Below, piece by piece: positions 5,460 to 6,165 of a stretch of 6,165 nucleotides of DNA. The notes beneath the pieces are model-generated. The model was not told the DNA's origin, did not search any database, and worked only from the letters and a program-made list of their open reading frames with translations. This DNA is from Bacteroidota bacterium (lineage in GTDB: Bacteria > Bacteroidota > Ignavibacteria > Kapaibacteriales > UBA2268): contig JAFRQN010000270.1 of NCBI GenBank assembly GCA_017428585.1, forward strand, positions 1 through 6,165, written 5' to 3'. Positions within the stretch are counted from its first letter, which is position 1, and the number at the start of each line of letters is the position of its first letter. The translations under genes and the position numbers were made by a program.

Positions 5460-5999
5460 ATGAAGAGAAATATAAATTCAACAACTGTCATAGGTGTAAT
5501 TCGTAATGGAAAAGCAGCATTAGGCTCTGATGGTCAAGTTACGTTGGGAGAGTCTATTGTAATGAAAGGGAATGCAAAAAAAGTAAGAAGAATATACAAT
5601 AATGAAATTCTTGTTGGCTTTGCTGGTGCAACAGCAGATGCATTTACTTTGTTGCAGAGATTTGAAGAAAAACTTGAAACTAATCGCGGCAAATTAATGA
5701 AAGCATCCATTGAACTGGCTAAAGATTGGCGGACAGATAGATATCTTAGAAAATTAGAAGCAATGCTTATTGTTATGAATAAAACAGAAGCTCTTTTAAT
5801 TAGTGGTACAGGTGATGTAATAGAACCAGAAGAAGGTATTATTACGATAGGTTCTGGTGGACCTTATGCACTTGCCGCTGCACAAGCTTTAGTACGAAAT
5901 ACGGATTTAAGCGCTCGAGATATTGTTGAAAAATCATTAAATATTGCTGGAAATATTTGTATATATACTAATACAAATTTAACAATTGAAGAATTGTAA
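5460..5999 (+). CDS. hslV: ATP-dependent protease HslUV, peptidase subunit HslV
   Basis: HslV is the proteasome-like threonine peptidase that forms a double hexamer and degrades proteins fed to it by the HslU ATPase in the cytoplasm. The 179 residues show GSDGQVTLG (22-30), MKGNAKKVRR (35-44), GFAGATADAFTL (53-64), KDWRTDR (88-94), GSGGPYA (131-137) and NIAGNICIYTN (161-171), all closely matching E. coli HslV. The catalytic nucleophile should be Thr8 of the TTV motif, so residues 1-7 form a short propeptide, whereas E. coli loses only Met. The Shine-Dalgarno sequence is poor; translation may be coupled to the preceding gene 18 bases away. The usual partner hslU is not in the window: a terminator and the convergent surE follow instead, so hslU must be elsewhere. 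Confidence 0.97.
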   Translation: MKRNINSTTVIGVIRNGKAALGSDGQVTLGESIVMKGNAKKVRRIYNNEILVGFAGATADAFTLLQRFEEKLETNRGKLMKASIELAKDWRTDRYLRKLEAMLIVMNKTEALLISGTGDVIEPEEGIITIGSGGPYALAAAQALVRNTDLSARDIVEKSLNIAGNICIYTNTNLTIEEL

Positions 6000-6018
6000 T
6001 TATTAAACAAAATGTACT

Positions 6019-6050
6019 AAAAAACCCATAGATATTCTATGGGTTTTTTT
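6019..6050. terminator. Bidirectional intrinsic terminator between hslV and surE
   Basis: Bases 6025-6032 (CCCATAGA) pair perfectly with 6036-6043 around a 3-base loop. Seven Ts follow on the plus strand (6044-6050). Six As precede the stem (6019-6024) and give a T-run on the minus strand. It sits between two convergent genes, so it can end both transcripts: 20 bases after the hslV stop on one side, and 21 bases after the surE stop on the other. Confidence 0.93.
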
Positions 6051-6070
6051 ATAAAATGATATATTATTAT

Positions 6071-6165
6071 TTATTTTGTTTCCAATATACTTAATTCGTT
6101 CATTTGATTATAATTGGTAAATGAATATTGTAATGGAGTTATAGCAACATATCCATTTTCAACAG
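6071..6165 (-). CDS. surE: 3' end of 5'/3'-nucleotidase SurE (partial)
   Basis: Only the last 30 full codons and the stop (TAA at 6073-6071) lie in the window. The translated end begins VENGYVAITPLQ, which matches the conserved AVENGYVSITPL segment near the C-terminus of SurE; the cut codon before it (xCT) is compatible with Ala. SurE is a metal-dependent nucleoside monophosphate phosphatase linked to stationary-phase survival. The catalytic N-terminal part lies beyond the right edge, so its integrity cannot be judged. The frame was read by hand, as it is short. It is convergent with hslV and shares its terminator. Confidence 0.85.
   Translation of the reverse strand, partial: VENGYVAITPLQYSFTNYNQMNELSILETK

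Overview
The window is a strongly A+T-rich bacterial chromosomal segment. It most resembles the Bacteroidota/Chlorobiota (FCB) group. The grounds are three: lipoproteins with FxSC-type lipoboxes, a TAnnTTTG promoter box of the Bacteroides/Flavobacterium type, and a partial lipoprotein that looks like the Bacteroidota family with a conserved C-terminal domain. This placement is an inference; no rRNA or other lineage marker is present.

Left half (1-2578), all on the minus strand. Reading leftward from about 2578 there are a small Cys-rich lipoprotein (2069-2578), a signal-peptide/coiled-coil/C-terminally anchored membrane protein (1077-2066), and ribosome recycling factor frr (485-1045). The first two genes are 2 bases apart and the third follows after 31 bases, so they are probably one transcript. 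A perfect 17-bp hairpin (431-468) follows frr. Fifteen bases beyond it starts another lipoprotein gene, which runs off the left edge.

Middle (2579-2893) is a 315-bp, very A+T-rich divergent intergenic region. It holds a TAnnTTTG promoter box pointing right, a 13-bp perfect inverted repeat in the presumed leader, a small dyad, and four copies of a TCTAAAA motif.

Right half, plus strand. A deoxyhypusine-synthase-like enzyme (2894-3931) and glycine cleavage T protein gcvT (3964-5052) form one probable transcript. After a weak terminator and a good Bacteroidota-type promoter come a small FmdB-like zinc-ribbon protein (5142-5441) and the peptidase subunit hslV (5460-5999). A bidirectional terminator (6019-6050) separates hslV from the convergent 3' end of surE (6071-6165, minus strand).

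The identified genes are mostly housekeeping: ribosome recycling, one-carbon/glycine metabolism, a probable polyamine enzyme, proteolysis and a stationary-phase nucleotidase. The least understood part is the two-gene envelope module upstream of frr. No mobile element, CRISPR array, tRNA or rRNA was seen, and nothing in the window clearly amounts to a new system.
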